NCBI GenBank assembly: GCA_046347045.1
Contig: JAXMGX010000010.1
Location: 100,728 to 164,727, forward strand
DNA: 64,000 bases
DNA from: ZC4RG30 sp046347045
Lineage (GTDB): Bacteria > Pseudomonadota > Gammaproteobacteria > Steroidobacterales > Steroidobacteraceae
Direction of reading: 5' to 3'
Below are positions 27,266-37,270 of this stretch, one piece after another. Position 1 is the stretch's first letter, and each line of letters starts with the position of its first letter. The notes below the pieces were generated by a model. The model had not been told where the DNA came from, searched no databases, and saw only the letters and a program-made list of their open reading frames with translations. The translations under genes were made by a program, and so were the position numbers.

Positions 27266-29154
27266 GCGGCCTCCTTGCTGAGCTGGACGGGACATCGGCA
27301 TCGCAGCGTGGTGCCGGCACCGGGCCGCGATTCCACGGAAAGATAACCTCCAATGAGCTGTGCGCGAAAGCGCATGATGCGCAATCCCATTCCGCCGCGG
27401 GCGAACTGCAGGGGGTCGAACCCCTTGCCATCGTCTATCACCAATAACTCCACATCCGGCCCAGTCACCCGCAGCCGCAGGTGCACCTGGGAGGCGTCGG
27501 CATGCCGGGCTGCGTTCAGCACACCTTCCTGCGCGATGCGGTACAGGTTGGTGGCCGTGTTTTCGTCTAGCGACAGGTTCTCGGGCAGGTTCAGCTCCAT
27601 GTGCACGCGCATGCGATAGCGCTCCAGCACCTGGTTCACCAGCTCCTCGAAGCCCTCGAGCAGTCCCTCGCGCGAAGCACCCACGGGCGAAAGGCCACGG
27701 GCCAGCGAACGCGTGCTGCGGATGGCGGCATTCACCAGCTTCACGATCTCGTCCACTTCAGCGCCCAGGGCTCTGCCGCCCGCATTCGCCACGCGCTGCC
27801 CCAACCCCTGCAGCATCATCGCGACGCCGGCCAACTGCTGGCCCAGGCCATCGTGCAGGTCACTGCCGATGCGCTGCTGGATGCGCGTGGCCACCTGCAT
27901 CACCTCGCGCTCGAGCTGCTTGCGCTCGGTCACGTCGGTGATCACGGCCACCACGCAGCGTACGGTGCCCAGCGTCATCGACGAGAAGAATCCCTGGATC
28001 GGGCACATGCTGCCGTCGCGGCGGCGACCCTCCAGATCGATGACCGACGTCCGACCTTCGTTGGTACCGTCGAACACCGTGCGCAGCAGCCCTTCGAAGG
28101 CCGCGCTGCTGCGGAAACTCAGTGTGCGCGCATCGCGTCCCACCAGCTCGCCGCGCTGGTAGCCATACAGCTTCTCCAGTGCCGGGTTTGCAAACAGGAT
28201 GGTGCCATCCCGCGCCACCAGCATCACGCCCTCACCCATGCGCTCGATGATGGCGGCCTGGAGTTGCAGCTGCTGGCGCTGTTCCTGATGCTGGGTGATG
28301 TCCTCGATCACGCCAAGCGCACGCACGGGTCGGCCGTCGGGCGCCAGGTGGTAGGTCCCTGCATGCCGCACATGGCGCCAGCTTCCGTCGGCATGGCGCA
28401 CCCGGTAGGTCATGTCGTAGTTGGTTCCGCGCGCGCGGTTGCTCTGCACGCGGGCGACCACCGCGTCGCGATCCTCCGGGTGAATGATCGACAACCACCC
28501 GCTGAATTCGCGGTCCTCTTCGAGCGTGTCGTAGCCGAACACGCGCTTCAGACCATGCCGCACCACCCTGCCGGTGCGCAGGTCGAGGTCGTACACCAGC
28601 CCGTGCAGCGCAGACAGCGACATGCGGAAGCGCTCCTCGCGCTCGCGCAGCCGGTCGACGTCCTCGTTGCGCGCGGTGACATCGATGGCGAACCCCAGCG
28701 ACGCGCGACCCCCATCGCCCGCGAGGCGCGGCAGCCAGCGCGCGCGTGACAGCACCGTGATGTAGTGCCCTGCCTCATGGCGCACACGATAGATGTCCTC
28801 ATACAGAGAATCGGAGCCCTGCAGGAAATCCTCGATCGTCAGATGCCAGGCGGCCGCGTCTTCCGGATGCAGGCGATTGACCCAGAAATCGCGCTGCAGG
28901 CGACCGACTTCCGGCGCGACGCCGACCAGATGGTAGATGCCATCGGAGCAGACAGTGCGATGCTCGGGCAGGAAATGTTCCCAGACGCCGGCTCCAACCA
29001 GATTCAGCGCGGTTTCGATGCCCTTCTCGACGAGCCCCAGCGCCGGCCCCGGCGAATCGCCGGAATCGCTGTCGGTGACCGCAGGGTTCTGCGCAGCCGA
29101 ATCTGCCTGAACCATCTCGGGGCTTACCTTGGTAGATCCATCTTCCGCGAGCAT
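27262..29154 (-). CDS. NarX-type sensor kinase with PAS domains
   Basis: A soluble kinase of about 630 residues. Three PAS domains occupy roughly residues 40-420 (FWVNRLHPEDAAAWH; LSIIHPEDRDAVVA; MVLFANPALEKLYGY-like motif), followed by HisKA_3 with the H-box DLHDGLGQQLAGVAMML and an HATPase (IAQEGVLNAARHADAS, VIDDGKGFDP, GGMGLRIMRFRA). No membrane helix is seen. The start is uncertain between ATG 29154 and ATG 29115; longer frames would run antisense into the divergent hydrolase gene. It overlaps the LuxR-type regulator by four bases. Confidence 0.9.
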   Translation of the reverse strand: MLAEDGSTKVSPEMVQADSAAQNPAVTDSDSGDSPGPALGLVEKGIETALNLVGAGVWEHFLPEHRTVCSDGIYHLVGVAPEVGRLQRDFWVNRLHPEDAAAWHLTIEDFLQGSDSLYEDIYRVRHEAGHYITVLSRARWLPRLAGDGGRASLGFAIDVTARNEDVDRLREREERFRMSLSALHGLVYDLDLRTGRVVRHGLKRVFGYDTLEEDREFSGWLSIIHPEDRDAVVARVQSNRARGTNYDMTYRVRHADGSWRHVRHAGTYHLAPDGRPVRALGVIEDITQHQEQRQQLQLQAAIIERMGEGVMLVARDGTILFANPALEKLYGYQRGELVGRDARTLSFRSSAAFEGLLRTVFDGTNEGRTSVIDLEGRRRDGSMCPIQGFFSSMTLGTVRCVVAVITDVTERKQLEREVMQVATRIQQRIGSDLHDGLGQQLAGVAMMLQGLGQRVANAGGRALGAEVDEIVKLVNAAIRSTRSLARGLSPVGASREGLLEGFEELVNQVLERYRMRVHMELNLPENLSLDENTATNLYRIAQEGVLNAARHADASQVHLRLRVTGPDVELLVIDDGKGFDPLQFARGGMGLRIMRFRAQLIGGYLSVESRPGAGTTLRCRCPVQLSKEAA

Positions 29155-29260
29155 CGTCGCCACGTGCCGGAATATGGTGCCCCCGCACCCCCGGCAATGG
29201 CAATAGAATCCGGCGGGCTCGCACGCAGGCTGAGCAAGGTCCGATGCAGCAGGGGAACAC

Positions 29261-30562
29261 ATGATTTGCAGGCAACTCTTCGCGGCGATCACGCTGGCGG
29301 CAGTCATCCAATCGGCAGCGGGCGCACGCGAACTGCCAAAGGCGAAACCCGAATCGGTGGGCATGTCCACGCAGCGCCTGGCGCGCATCGACACACTGCT
29401 GCAGCGCTATGTCGACAGCGCCCAGATCGTGGGCGCCGTCACGCTGGTGCTTCGCGATGGCAAGGTGGTGCAGCAGGGTGCCTATGGCCATCTCGATCCC
29501 GACGCGCAGACACCGATGCGCGCCGATGCACTGTTCCGCCTGGCCTCCGAATCCAAGCCCATCACCGCAGTGGCCATCCTCACGCTGGTGGATGAAGGAC
29601 TGGTGCGCCTTTCCGATCCGGTGTCGCGCTTCATTCCGGAGTTCCGCGGCGCGCGCGTGGCCGTATCGAAGCCAGGCGCCCCGCCCTTCGCGCCGCTGCC
29701 GCCGGGTGTCGCGCTCACGGGCCCGAAACCGGAGGCCGACTTCGTGCCCGCCGCGCGCGAGATCACCGTGCGTGACCTCCTGACGCATACCTCGGGCCTG
29801 GGCAGCGGCGGACTGGGCACCATCGTGGCAGGCGACATCCCGCGCCAGCCCACCGACCGGCTGTCCGACTTCATCCCGAAGCAGGCCAAGGTGCCGCTGG
29901 ATTTCCAGCCAGGCTCGCGCTGGGCCTACAGCGTCAGCGCCGGCTTCGAGACACTGGGGCGCATCGTCGAGATCGCCTCGGGCAAACCCTTCGACGTGTT
30001 CCTGAAGGAGCGGGTGTTCGGCCCGCTCGACATGCACGACACGGACTTCGTGGTGCCCGCGGCCAAGCGCTCGCGCCTGCCGTCGATGTACCGCCGCACG
30101 CCCGATGGAAAGTGGGAAGCCTCGCAGCCGCCGCCCACCTTCCTCAGCGAGGTGTATTTCTCCGGCGCAACCGGCCTCATCAGCACGGCACGCGACTACG
30201 CGCGCTTCGAGCAGATGCTGGCCAATGGCGGCGAACTGGATGGCGTACGCATCCTGTCGCCACGCGCCGTGGAGCTGATGCAGACCAACCACGTGGCCGA
30301 CCTGTTCCATGGCATGCGCGGCAACGAGGACGGCATGGGTTTCGGCCTGGGTGTGGCCATCACGCTGGATGAAACCAGGGCAGTATGGCGTCGCTCAGTG
30401 GGCAGCGCCGGCTGGTACGGCGCCTTCGGCACCATCGTCTGGCACGACCCGCGCGAAGGCATCGTGGCAGTGCTGGCCACGCAGCAGTCGAGCGCCCCGC
30501 TGCAGAATGATTTCGGCAATGCCGTGATGCAGGCCATTACGGCCTCGCGCCCCGCGAGGTAG
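29261..30562 (+). CDS. Exported serine hydrolase, class C beta-lactamase fold
   Basis: A 433-residue exported enzyme of the beta-lactamase/penicillin-binding-protein/esterase EstB family. The signal peptide is about residues 1-22. The nucleophile motif S-x-x-K is S96-ESK (FRLASESKPI) and the tyrosine motif is in RWAYSVSAGFETLG at about 220. A long insert rich in Pro and Ala lies between (GAPPFAPLPPG). The third KTG-like motif is not obvious, as in many esterases of this group. Substrate unknown: esterase, D-aminopeptidase or beta-lactam hydrolase. Divergent from the kinase gene. Confidence 0.85.
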   Translation: MICRQLFAAITLAAVIQSAAGARELPKAKPESVGMSTQRLARIDTLLQRYVDSAQIVGAVTLVLRDGKVVQQGAYGHLDPDAQTPMRADALFRLASESKPITAVAILTLVDEGLVRLSDPVSRFIPEFRGARVAVSKPGAPPFAPLPPGVALTGPKPEADFVPAAREITVRDLLTHTSGLGSGGLGTIVAGDIPRQPTDRLSDFIPKQAKVPLDFQPGSRWAYSVSAGFETLGRIVEIASGKPFDVFLKERVFGPLDMHDTDFVVPAAKRSRLPSMYRRTPDGKWEASQPPPTFLSEVYFSGATGLISTARDYARFEQMLANGGELDGVRILSPRAVELMQTNHVADLFHGMRGNEDGMGFGLGVAITLDETRAVWRRSVGSAGWYGAFGTIVWHDPREGIVAVLATQQSSAPLQNDFGNAVMQAITASRPAR

Positions 30563-30599
30563 CTGCGGGCAAATACCCGCAGCCCGGCGCGGACCTTCC

Positions 30600-31508
30600 T
30601 TACATCTGGACTTCGAAGTCCCCGTCCTTGGGGTTGAGCTTGAAGCGGCCATTCTGCACGGCCGACACCCACTTCGTGGTCTTCAGGAAGCCACCGAATG
30701 CAAACAGGTGCACCGACTCGAAGTTCGACTGCCCGCTGCCCTTCGCAGCAGCGAGTTGCGTGACGACTTCTTCCGGACCGCTGTCCTTCAGCAGGCCGGC
30801 GATCAGGCTGGCCTTGCCGCTGGTCAGCGCGCGGATCGAGGCGCCGGCGCCGCAGATCTTGGCGTAGCGCAGCAGCGTCTTGATGCTGGCGGGGCCGCCG
30901 AGGCCCGGGCGGATGGTGTTGGTGATGCCGTTGGAGCGCATGATCTTTTCCCACGCGATGATGGGTTCGGACTCGAAGCACACCTGCGTAGTGAACTTCA
31001 GCTCGAAGCCCTGCTCCTTCGAGATGGCGACCTTGCGCGCCTCGAACTGGCGCTGCTGGTCCACCGTCATGTGCGGATGGCCTTCGGGATGGCCGGCCAT
31101 GTACTTGGTCTTGATGCCGGCCTTCGCGAAGTGGCCGGTCTCGAGCACGCCGATGGTGGAATCGAACGCGCCCTCGGGTTTGGGCATGTCGCCGGCGATC
31201 AGCAGCAGCTTCTTCGCACCGGCCACCTGCGTGAGCTTGCGCGCGATCTCGGCCACTTCGGCGGCATCCTTGATGCGGCGGCAGGGCACATGCGGCACGG
31301 CGTTGAAGCCGGCTTCCTGCACGGCCTTGGCGGCGGCGGTCAGGTCGTCCCAGGTCTGGTTCGGGAACAGCGCGATGAAGATGTCGGTGCCCTTGGGCAC
31401 CAGCGTGGCCGCTTCGGCAAGGAACTCGGTGTCCTTGCAGGTCATTTCGATCGAGGCGTTCTGCAGCAGCGCGCGGATCTGCTCGCTGGTGGCGTTGATG
31501 ACGGACAT
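30600..31508 (-). CDS. Methylenetetrahydrofolate reductase family protein (MetF-like)
   Basis: A 302-residue soluble flavoprotein-type TIM barrel of the MTHFR family, which interconverts methylene- and methyl-tetrahydrofolate. Family segments are SIEMTCKDTE at the N-terminus, VPHVPCRRIKD (substrate strand), KLLLIAGDMPKPEGAF, HPEGHP and FTTQVCFESEPI. The C-terminus (GAGASIRALTSGKASLIAGLL) is typical of stand-alone MTHFR-like proteins rather than MetF of methionine synthesis. ATG 31508 has GGAGT upstream; the open frame continues into the neighbouring gene but antisense-free support ends here. Which C1 pathway it serves is unknown. Confidence 0.85.
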   Translation of the reverse strand: MSVINATSEQIRALLQNASIEMTCKDTEFLAEAATLVPKGTDIFIALFPNQTWDDLTAAAKAVQEAGFNAVPHVPCRRIKDAAEVAEIARKLTQVAGAKKLLLIAGDMPKPEGAFDSTIGVLETGHFAKAGIKTKYMAGHPEGHPHMTVDQQRQFEARKVAISKEQGFELKFTTQVCFESEPIIAWEKIMRSNGITNTIRPGLGGPASIKTLLRYAKICGAGASIRALTSGKASLIAGLLKDSGPEEVVTQLAAAKGSGQSNFESVHLFAFGGFLKTTKWVSAVQNGRFKLNPKDGDFEVQM

Positions 31509-31525
31509 GATTGAGCGGACTCCTG

Positions 31526-33094
31526 CTATTTTCTTCTGAGTGCCAGCGCGCCGAGCAACAGCAGCGCCGGTATCGACAGCGCACCGCCACCGCCGCTGCC
31601 GCCCGCATCGACGGGCTGCAGGGCAGGCGCATTCACCTGCAACGCGGCAGTCGCCACGCGCGCCACACCTGCACCATCGGTGCAGGTGAGCGTGTAAGTA
31701 TAAATACCGACAGCCGTGGGCGTCACGGAAAGACTGCCCGAAGTGCCCACCGTATCGGTCCAGGCGCCGCCCGCGGCACAACTTGCTGCCGTAGGCGATG
31801 ACCAGGTCAGCGTGGCGGAGGCGCCAAATGCAATTGCTGTCGACGACACGAATAAATCGACAGGCAATGCGGTGGCCGTGCCCTGATCGAGCTTGAACAC
31901 CGCACCGGCGCCTGCAATGGAATCGGCGAAGGTGACGCCGTACAGATCGCTGCCCTGCACCAAGAGGTTCGCATAGGGCTTGTAGCCGTCGAGCGTGCCG
32001 CCGCCGAAGGCATGCAGCAGGCTGAACTTGCCCGTGGTGTCGATGCGCCACGCGGCGCCCTGGTTGAGATAGCCGCCGAATTCGGTGGTGCCGTAGAGAT
32101 TGCCGGCCGCGTCCTGCGTCACATCGGCCAGCGGGAATGCGGCGCCGAACGACGGGCCGGTGAAGGCATGCACCACCGTCACCGCGCCGGCCGGCGTCAT
32201 GCGGAACACCGTGCCGAATCCGGCGGCGCCGCCCTGGTAGGCGGTGCCATAGAAGTTGCCGTCGGCAGCCAGCAGCAGCTTGGCGCGTGGATTCGCGCCC
32301 GTGGTATTCACCGCCTGCCCCGCCGAATTGAACGCGCCCAGCCCGGGGAAGGAATACAGCGTGGTGAGCGTGCCGCTCGGAGTGATCTTGAACACCGTGC
32401 CGCGATTGCCATCGCCGCCCTGCAGCGTGGTGCCGTAGAAATTGCCGTCGGCGCCGACGATCAGCGCGCCTTCGGGATTCTCGCCATCCTGCCCGCTGAA
32501 GCTGTGGACGATGGCGAAATCGCCGCCGGTGGTGGACACACGGAACACCGTGCCCTTGTCGCTGGTGCCGCCGCGCAGCGTGGTGCCGTACAGGTTGCCG
32601 TCGGGCGCCTGCATCAGCCCCGCGTAAGGCAGCACCGCGTCCTGCTTGTTCTGGCCAAGGTTGGCGAGCACGGTGTACGTGCCGTCGAGCGCCACCTTGT
32701 AGACGACGCCGCCACCCTTGTTGCCGCCCAGATAGGTGGTGCCGTACAGATTGCCGTCACTGCCCTGGATCACGCCGGCATAAGGCGAGTAGCCCTCGTC
32801 GTTGGTGGCCATTGCATGCAGCACCGACAGCGTGCCGTCCGGCGCGATCTTCGCGATGGTGCCGCGGCCGGTGCCGCCGGTGGACGACACCACATAGAAG
32901 TTGCCGTCGTTGGCGCGGATCATGTTGCCGCGCACGGCGGTGGGCGGCTCGGTGACCGCGGTCACCGCCAGCGGCACGAAGCTGATGAGGTTGGCGTACT
33001 CGGTGCGGGGCAGTGTCTGGCTGAAGGCCGGGAGCGCCAGCAGGCATGGAATCAGGGCGGCGGCGAAGCGACGCATGCAGGAAGGAGACGGCAT
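31526..33094 (-). CDS. Exported tandem-repeat (GloVer-type) protein with GlyGly-CTERM-like anchor
   Basis: A 522-residue exported protein. The signal peptide begins at the in-frame MRRFAAAL (ATG 33076 is an alternative start). Residues ~55-400 are about eight repeats of some 45-50 residues with the pattern DGNLYGTT-x-x-GG-x-x-x-x-GTVF, the choice-of-anchor GloVer repeat, likely a beta-propeller. An Ig-like region with two cysteines (SCAAGG; LTCTDGAG) follows. The end is Gly/Ser-rich, then a hydrophobic helix and RRK, the layout of a GlyGly-CTERM sorting tail. Function unknown, probably surface-associated. Confidence 0.82.
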   Translation of the reverse strand: MPSPSCMRRFAAALIPCLLALPAFSQTLPRTEYANLISFVPLAVTAVTEPPTAVRGNMIRANDGNFYVVSSTGGTGRGTIAKIAPDGTLSVLHAMATNDEGYSPYAGVIQGSDGNLYGTTYLGGNKGGGVVYKVALDGTYTVLANLGQNKQDAVLPYAGLMQAPDGNLYGTTLRGGTSDKGTVFRVSTTGGDFAIVHSFSGQDGENPEGALIVGADGNFYGTTLQGGDGNRGTVFKITPSGTLTTLYSFPGLGAFNSAGQAVNTTGANPRAKLLLAADGNFYGTAYQGGAAGFGTVFRMTPAGAVTVVHAFTGPSFGAAFPLADVTQDAAGNLYGTTEFGGYLNQGAAWRIDTTGKFSLLHAFGGGTLDGYKPYANLLVQGSDLYGVTFADSIAGAGAVFKLDQGTATALPVDLFVSSTAIAFGASATLTWSSPTAASCAAGGAWTDTVGTSGSLSVTPTAVGIYTYTLTCTDGAGVARVATAALQVNAPALQPVDAGGSGGGGALSIPALLLLGALALRRK

Positions 33095-33205
33095 GGAAAT
33101 CCCGCGGATCGTAGGGCGCGGAATTACAGCACAGCGCGCCCGTGCCGGGAAGCTTGCAGGCCCGCGACTACCTGCACGGGGCCCCGGGGCTGAACGGCGA
33201 CTGAA

Positions 33206-33236
33206 CTATTCGTAACGCAGCGCGTCTATCGGCGGC
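33206..33236 (-). pseudogene. C-terminal relic of a second MacB-like permease gene
   Basis: Read on the minus strand these bases encode QPPIDALRYE and a stop, nearly identical to the APIDALRYE-stop end of the intact permease gene that finishes 47 bases away at 33253. Nothing else of a second gene remains. It is probably the scar of a deleted tandem paralogue. Confidence 0.6.
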
Positions 33237-33252
33237 TGCAAAGCAACCGCAG

Positions 33253-34527
33253 CTATTCGTACCGCAGGGCGTCTATAGGGGCCAGATTGGCAGCCTTGCT
33301 GGCGGGCAGGATGCCGAAAATCATTCCGATCAGCATCGAGAACAGCGCCGAGCCCACCACGGCCCACCAGGGCACCGACGGCGGCGGGAAGTTCGGAATG
33401 AGTCCCGCTATGCCATAGGCCAGCGCGAAGCCGAGCAGCATGCCGATGATGCCGCCGATCACGGCCAGCACCATGGCTTCGATCAGGAACTGCAGCAGGA
33501 TGAACCGCCGCGGCGCACCCAGCGCCTTGGCGATGCCGATCTCGCGAGTGCGTTCGGTGACCGACACCAGCATGATGTTCATGATGCCGATGCCGCCGAC
33601 CAGCAGCGAGATGCCCACGATGCCGCCCACCACCAGCGTGATCATGCTGGTGATCTGCGAGAAGGTCTTGGCGATGGAGTCCGAGGCCTGCACCTGGAAG
33701 TCGTTGGGCTCGTCCTTCTTCAAGCCATGCGCGCGGCGGATCAGCGCGGTCACGCGCTGCTTCACGTTGTCGATCAGATCGGCGTCATCGACCACGAAAG
33801 TGACCTGGAAGTCCGGACGCACGCGATCGCCCGAGAAGGCCAGCGCCGTCTGGTAGGGCATCAGCATGAACAGGTCGAGGTTCTGGCCGAACACCTCGCC
33901 GCGCGGCTCCATCACGCCGATCACCTTGAACCACTCGCGTCCGAGCTGCACGAATTCGCCCTCGGGATGCTCGGGCATCTTCAGGTCCTTGCGGATCTTG
34001 TCGCCCAGCACCACGACGCGGCGGCGGCTGTCATCGTCGCTGTCGCTGATGAAGCGGCCGGTGCGCGGGAACAGATGCTGCACGTCCTGCAGGCTTTCGG
34101 TGGTGCCGAAGAACTGGCCCGCGGCGCTCTGCGAGCCCCAGGTCACCTGCCCGGCCGTCACCGGCACGATGGGCGTGATGTGCGAGATGCCCTCCATGCG
34201 GTAACGCAATTCATCCACGTCGGTGAGACGCAGCCGGTTGATCTTGCCGCGAAGCTGATCCTGCAGCGATGTCTCGGCGCGCAGCGTCAGCGACGAGGAA
34301 CCCAGGCCTTCGAAGAGCTGCGAGATGCGGCTGGACATGCCCTGCACCATCGCGATGACGCAGATCACCGAGGCCACGCCGATGATGATGCCGAGCATGG
34401 TGAGGAAGCTGCGCAGCCGGTGCTGGCGAATGGCCGACAGCGCGGAGCGCAGGCATTCCTGGATGGCGTAGAGCAGCCGGCGCGAGGCGCCGGCGTCGTC
34501 GGGCAGCCGTGGCGCGGATTCAGACAT
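33253..34527 (-). CDS. MacB-like ABC transporter permease (FtsX-type)
   Basis: A 424-residue permease with four helices and a large periplasmic domain between helices 1 and 2: MacB_PCD (residues ~40-260), then FtsX (about 300-424). Diagnostic are LRSFLTMLGIIIGVASVI, GGIGIMNIMLVSVTERTREI and IGIAKALGAPRRFILLQF. It works with the ATPase and HlyD-type adaptor encoded just upstream as a tripartite exporter of peptides, lipids or antibiotics. Unlike E. coli MacB, the ATPase is a separate protein. Confidence 0.92.
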   Translation of the reverse strand: MSESAPRLPDDAGASRRLLYAIQECLRSALSAIRQHRLRSFLTMLGIIIGVASVICVIAMVQGMSSRISQLFEGLGSSSLTLRAETSLQDQLRGKINRLRLTDVDELRYRMEGISHITPIVPVTAGQVTWGSQSAAGQFFGTTESLQDVQHLFPRTGRFISDSDDDSRRRVVVLGDKIRKDLKMPEHPEGEFVQLGREWFKVIGVMEPRGEVFGQNLDLFMLMPYQTALAFSGDRVRPDFQVTFVVDDADLIDNVKQRVTALIRRAHGLKKDEPNDFQVQASDSIAKTFSQITSMITLVVGGIVGISLLVGGIGIMNIMLVSVTERTREIGIAKALGAPRRFILLQFLIEAMVLAVIGGIIGMLLGFALAYGIAGLIPNFPPPSVPWWAVVGSALFSMLIGMIFGILPASKAANLAPIDALRYE

Positions 34528-34568
34528 TGCGCGCTCCGTGGACAGGCCAGGCGCGATGGGATGCCGGC

Positions 34569-35239
<671 letters not shown>

Positions 35240-35243
<4 letters not shown>

Positions 35244-36457
35244 GGGGCTTTGGCCCCACGGACAGCCGGCGCCTCTTCCACCACCGGCGCGGGCTTCACC
35301 CGCTCGTTGTCGCGCAGGAAGCGCAGCACGCGCGCCGGTCCCACGACGATCTGCTCACCCGCAGCCAGCCCCTTCGGGATGGCGATGAAGGCATCGTCGG
35401 CGATATCGGTTTCGACGCTGCGCTGCTTCGCGCGCCCGTCCTTCACCACGAAGATGCTGGACTTGGCCGGCGCGTCGCGGTCGGTGGATTCCTCGTATTT
35501 CACCGCCTGCACCGGCACGGCCACCACCGCGTCGGCATTGGTGCCGCGTGTGGCGATCTCGGCGCGGCAACTCATGCCGGTGTGGAACTGCAGCGTGGCG
35601 CTGGGCTTCAACCTGATCTTCACCGGGTAGCTCTTGCCCTGGCCCGCGATCTGCCGCGGCGACACGGCGACGGTCTCCACCGTGCCCTCCCACGACTGAT
35701 CCGAGAAGGCCGCCGGCACGATCTTCGCCGTCTGCCCCGGCACCACGCGCGCCACGTCGGTTTCGTTGACGTTCACCTCCGCATACAGATTGGAGGTGTC
35801 GGCGATGATCAGCAGGTCGGAGCCCGCTATGCTGGTGACGCTGGGCACGGCCGTCTCGCCCACCTTGATGGTGAGCTGCGTGACGCGCCCGGAAATCGGC
35901 GCGCGCAGTTCGGTCTTGGCGAGCTGCTCGCGGGCCTGCTTCAACTGCGCCTGGGTTTGCATGGCCATCTGCATGGAGCTGCTCAGCTCCACCTTGGCCT
36001 GCTCGTTCTGCGAGCGAATGTCGTCGTATGAATTGGCGTCGATGACGCCCGACTGGCGCAGCTGCTGAAAGCGCTTCCACTTGGTTTCGAGCGTGTCGGC
36101 AGCCACGCGCTGCCGGTCGATGGCCAGCCGCGACTGGCGCAGACCCGCTTCCAGCGCATCCACCTGCGCCTGCATGGTGGCCGGGTCGAGCCGCAGCAGC
36201 ACATCGCCCTGCTTCACCAGGTCGCCTTCCTTCACGTAAAGGCTTTTCACGCGCCCCATCACCTCGGAGACCATGCGGATCTCCGTCTGGTAGGTGAGGC
36301 TGCCCGAAGCCAGGATGGTGGGCGTGATCACATGCTTGGCCACGGTCTGGATTTCCACTTCCTTCACGTCGCCGCCGCGCAGGTTCTTCAGCGCCACCGC
36401 GCCGGCCACTGCCAGCAATACCAGCGATATCGTGACGATCTTGCCTGTCCGGGTCAT
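35240..36457 (-). CDS. MacA-like periplasmic adaptor (HlyD family)
   Basis: A 405-residue membrane-fusion protein linking the ABC permease to an outer-membrane channel. One N-terminal helix (about 7-24) is followed by a lipoyl half (GRVKSLYVKEGDLVKQGDVLLRLD, split by the hairpin), an alpha-helical hairpin (residues ~90-190), the second half (AKTELRAPISGRVTQL) and beta-barrel domains. I start at ATG 36457 (MTRTGKIV); the open frame upstream is antisense-like and lies in the Yip1-like gene. An outer-membrane partner is not encoded nearby; TolC may serve. Confidence 0.92.
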
Positions 36458-36459
36458 GT

Positions 36460-37164
36460 CTACCTCAGCGAAATGAATGCCCAGATGCCGTAGATCAGGA
36501 GGTACGGCAGCAGCGCGAAAATGGAGCTGAACAGCCACGAGCGACCCGACCAGGTGCGCACGGCCACCACGCTCAGGTACATGCTGAAGAGCTGGAACAG
36601 ATCGATGCTGCCGAACAGCGCGTAGCCCGGCTGGTCGAAATTGCGGTGCATCAGCAGCGCGTTCAGCGACAGCGGCTTCAGCTCCGTCTGGTCGAACTGC
36701 GCGGTTGTGGTGGTGAGCAGCACGAAAGCCGCCGCCACCAAGCCGAACACTGCGGCTGGCAGCGCCGCCCACCAGGTGAGCGCAAACCAGTGGCGGAAGC
36801 TGCGTCGCACGCGCGTGGCCTTGCCGGCCAGCAGCAGATAAAGCGCGCCGAGCATGCCGACCACGACGATGACGATGGGCGTGCCCAGCGTGGTTGCCAC
36901 CGTGCCCAGCGTCTTGCGCTCCACCGAACGTTTCACTGCTTCTTCGATCTGCGCCTCGGTGAGCCGCGAGGCGAAGGCGCTAGTGCGCATGGCCCGGTCC
37001 GTGACCCACTCGATGTCGACGACCGAGCGGTACCAGACGGCGATCACCACGGTGGTGACGATCACCACCAGCAGCGGGAACCAGAACCGCGGCCTGGCGT
37101 CGAGTTCCATGAATACCTTGCGCGGCTCGAACAGCAGCGCCGAGCTCAGGCCCAGATTGTTCAT
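36460..37164 (-). CDS. Yip1-like integral membrane protein
   Basis: A 234-residue protein with about five helices and the Yip1-domain layout: FEPRKVFMELDARPRFWFPLL at the N-terminus, then helices at about 28-45, 92-112, 130-150, 175-200 and 212-230. Bacterial Yip1 proteins are uncharacterised. It lies three bases upstream of the exporter's adaptor gene and starts the four-gene run, so it may assist export or sit in the same regulon. Its start faces the ECF sigma gene across a palindrome-rich interval. Confidence 0.82.
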   Translation of the reverse strand: MNNLGLSSALLFEPRKVFMELDARPRFWFPLLVVIVTTVVIAVWYRSVVDIEWVTDRAMRTSAFASRLTEAQIEEAVKRSVERKTLGTVATTLGTPIVIVVVGMLGALYLLLAGKATRVRRSFRHWFALTWWAALPAAVFGLVAAAFVLLTTTTAQFDQTELKPLSLNALLMHRNFDQPGYALFGSIDLFQLFSMYLSVVAVRTWSGRSWLFSSIFALLPYLLIYGIWAFISLR

Positions 37165-37202
37165 CCCCAGTCCTTTGACCCCTCTTGGGGGTCCTTGTGG
37201 CG

Positions 37203-37263
37203 GATAGTCCGGGCCATCCGCGGTTTCTTACATTGTAAGAAGCCTGTCCGCTGGCGGACTATC
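37203..37263. promoter_or_regulatory. Nested inverted repeats in the exporter/ECF-sigma divergent promoter region
   Basis: GATAGTCCG (37203-37211) pairs with CGGACTATC (37255-37263). Inside lie the 17-base palindrome TTCTTACATTGTAAGAA (37225-37241) and GTCCGC-TG-GCGGAC (37246-37259). The outer arms flank the putative promoters of both divergent operons. Such symmetry suggests binding sites for a dimeric regulator or an autoregulated sigma promoter. Confidence 0.55.
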
Positions 37264-37270
37264 GATTTCC

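Noticed and set aside
31700..33000. DNA-level repeats suggesting a CRISPR or satellite array
   Set aside because: The similar segments are in-frame protein repeats of about 45-50 codons with variable third positions, not spacer-separated identical repeats.
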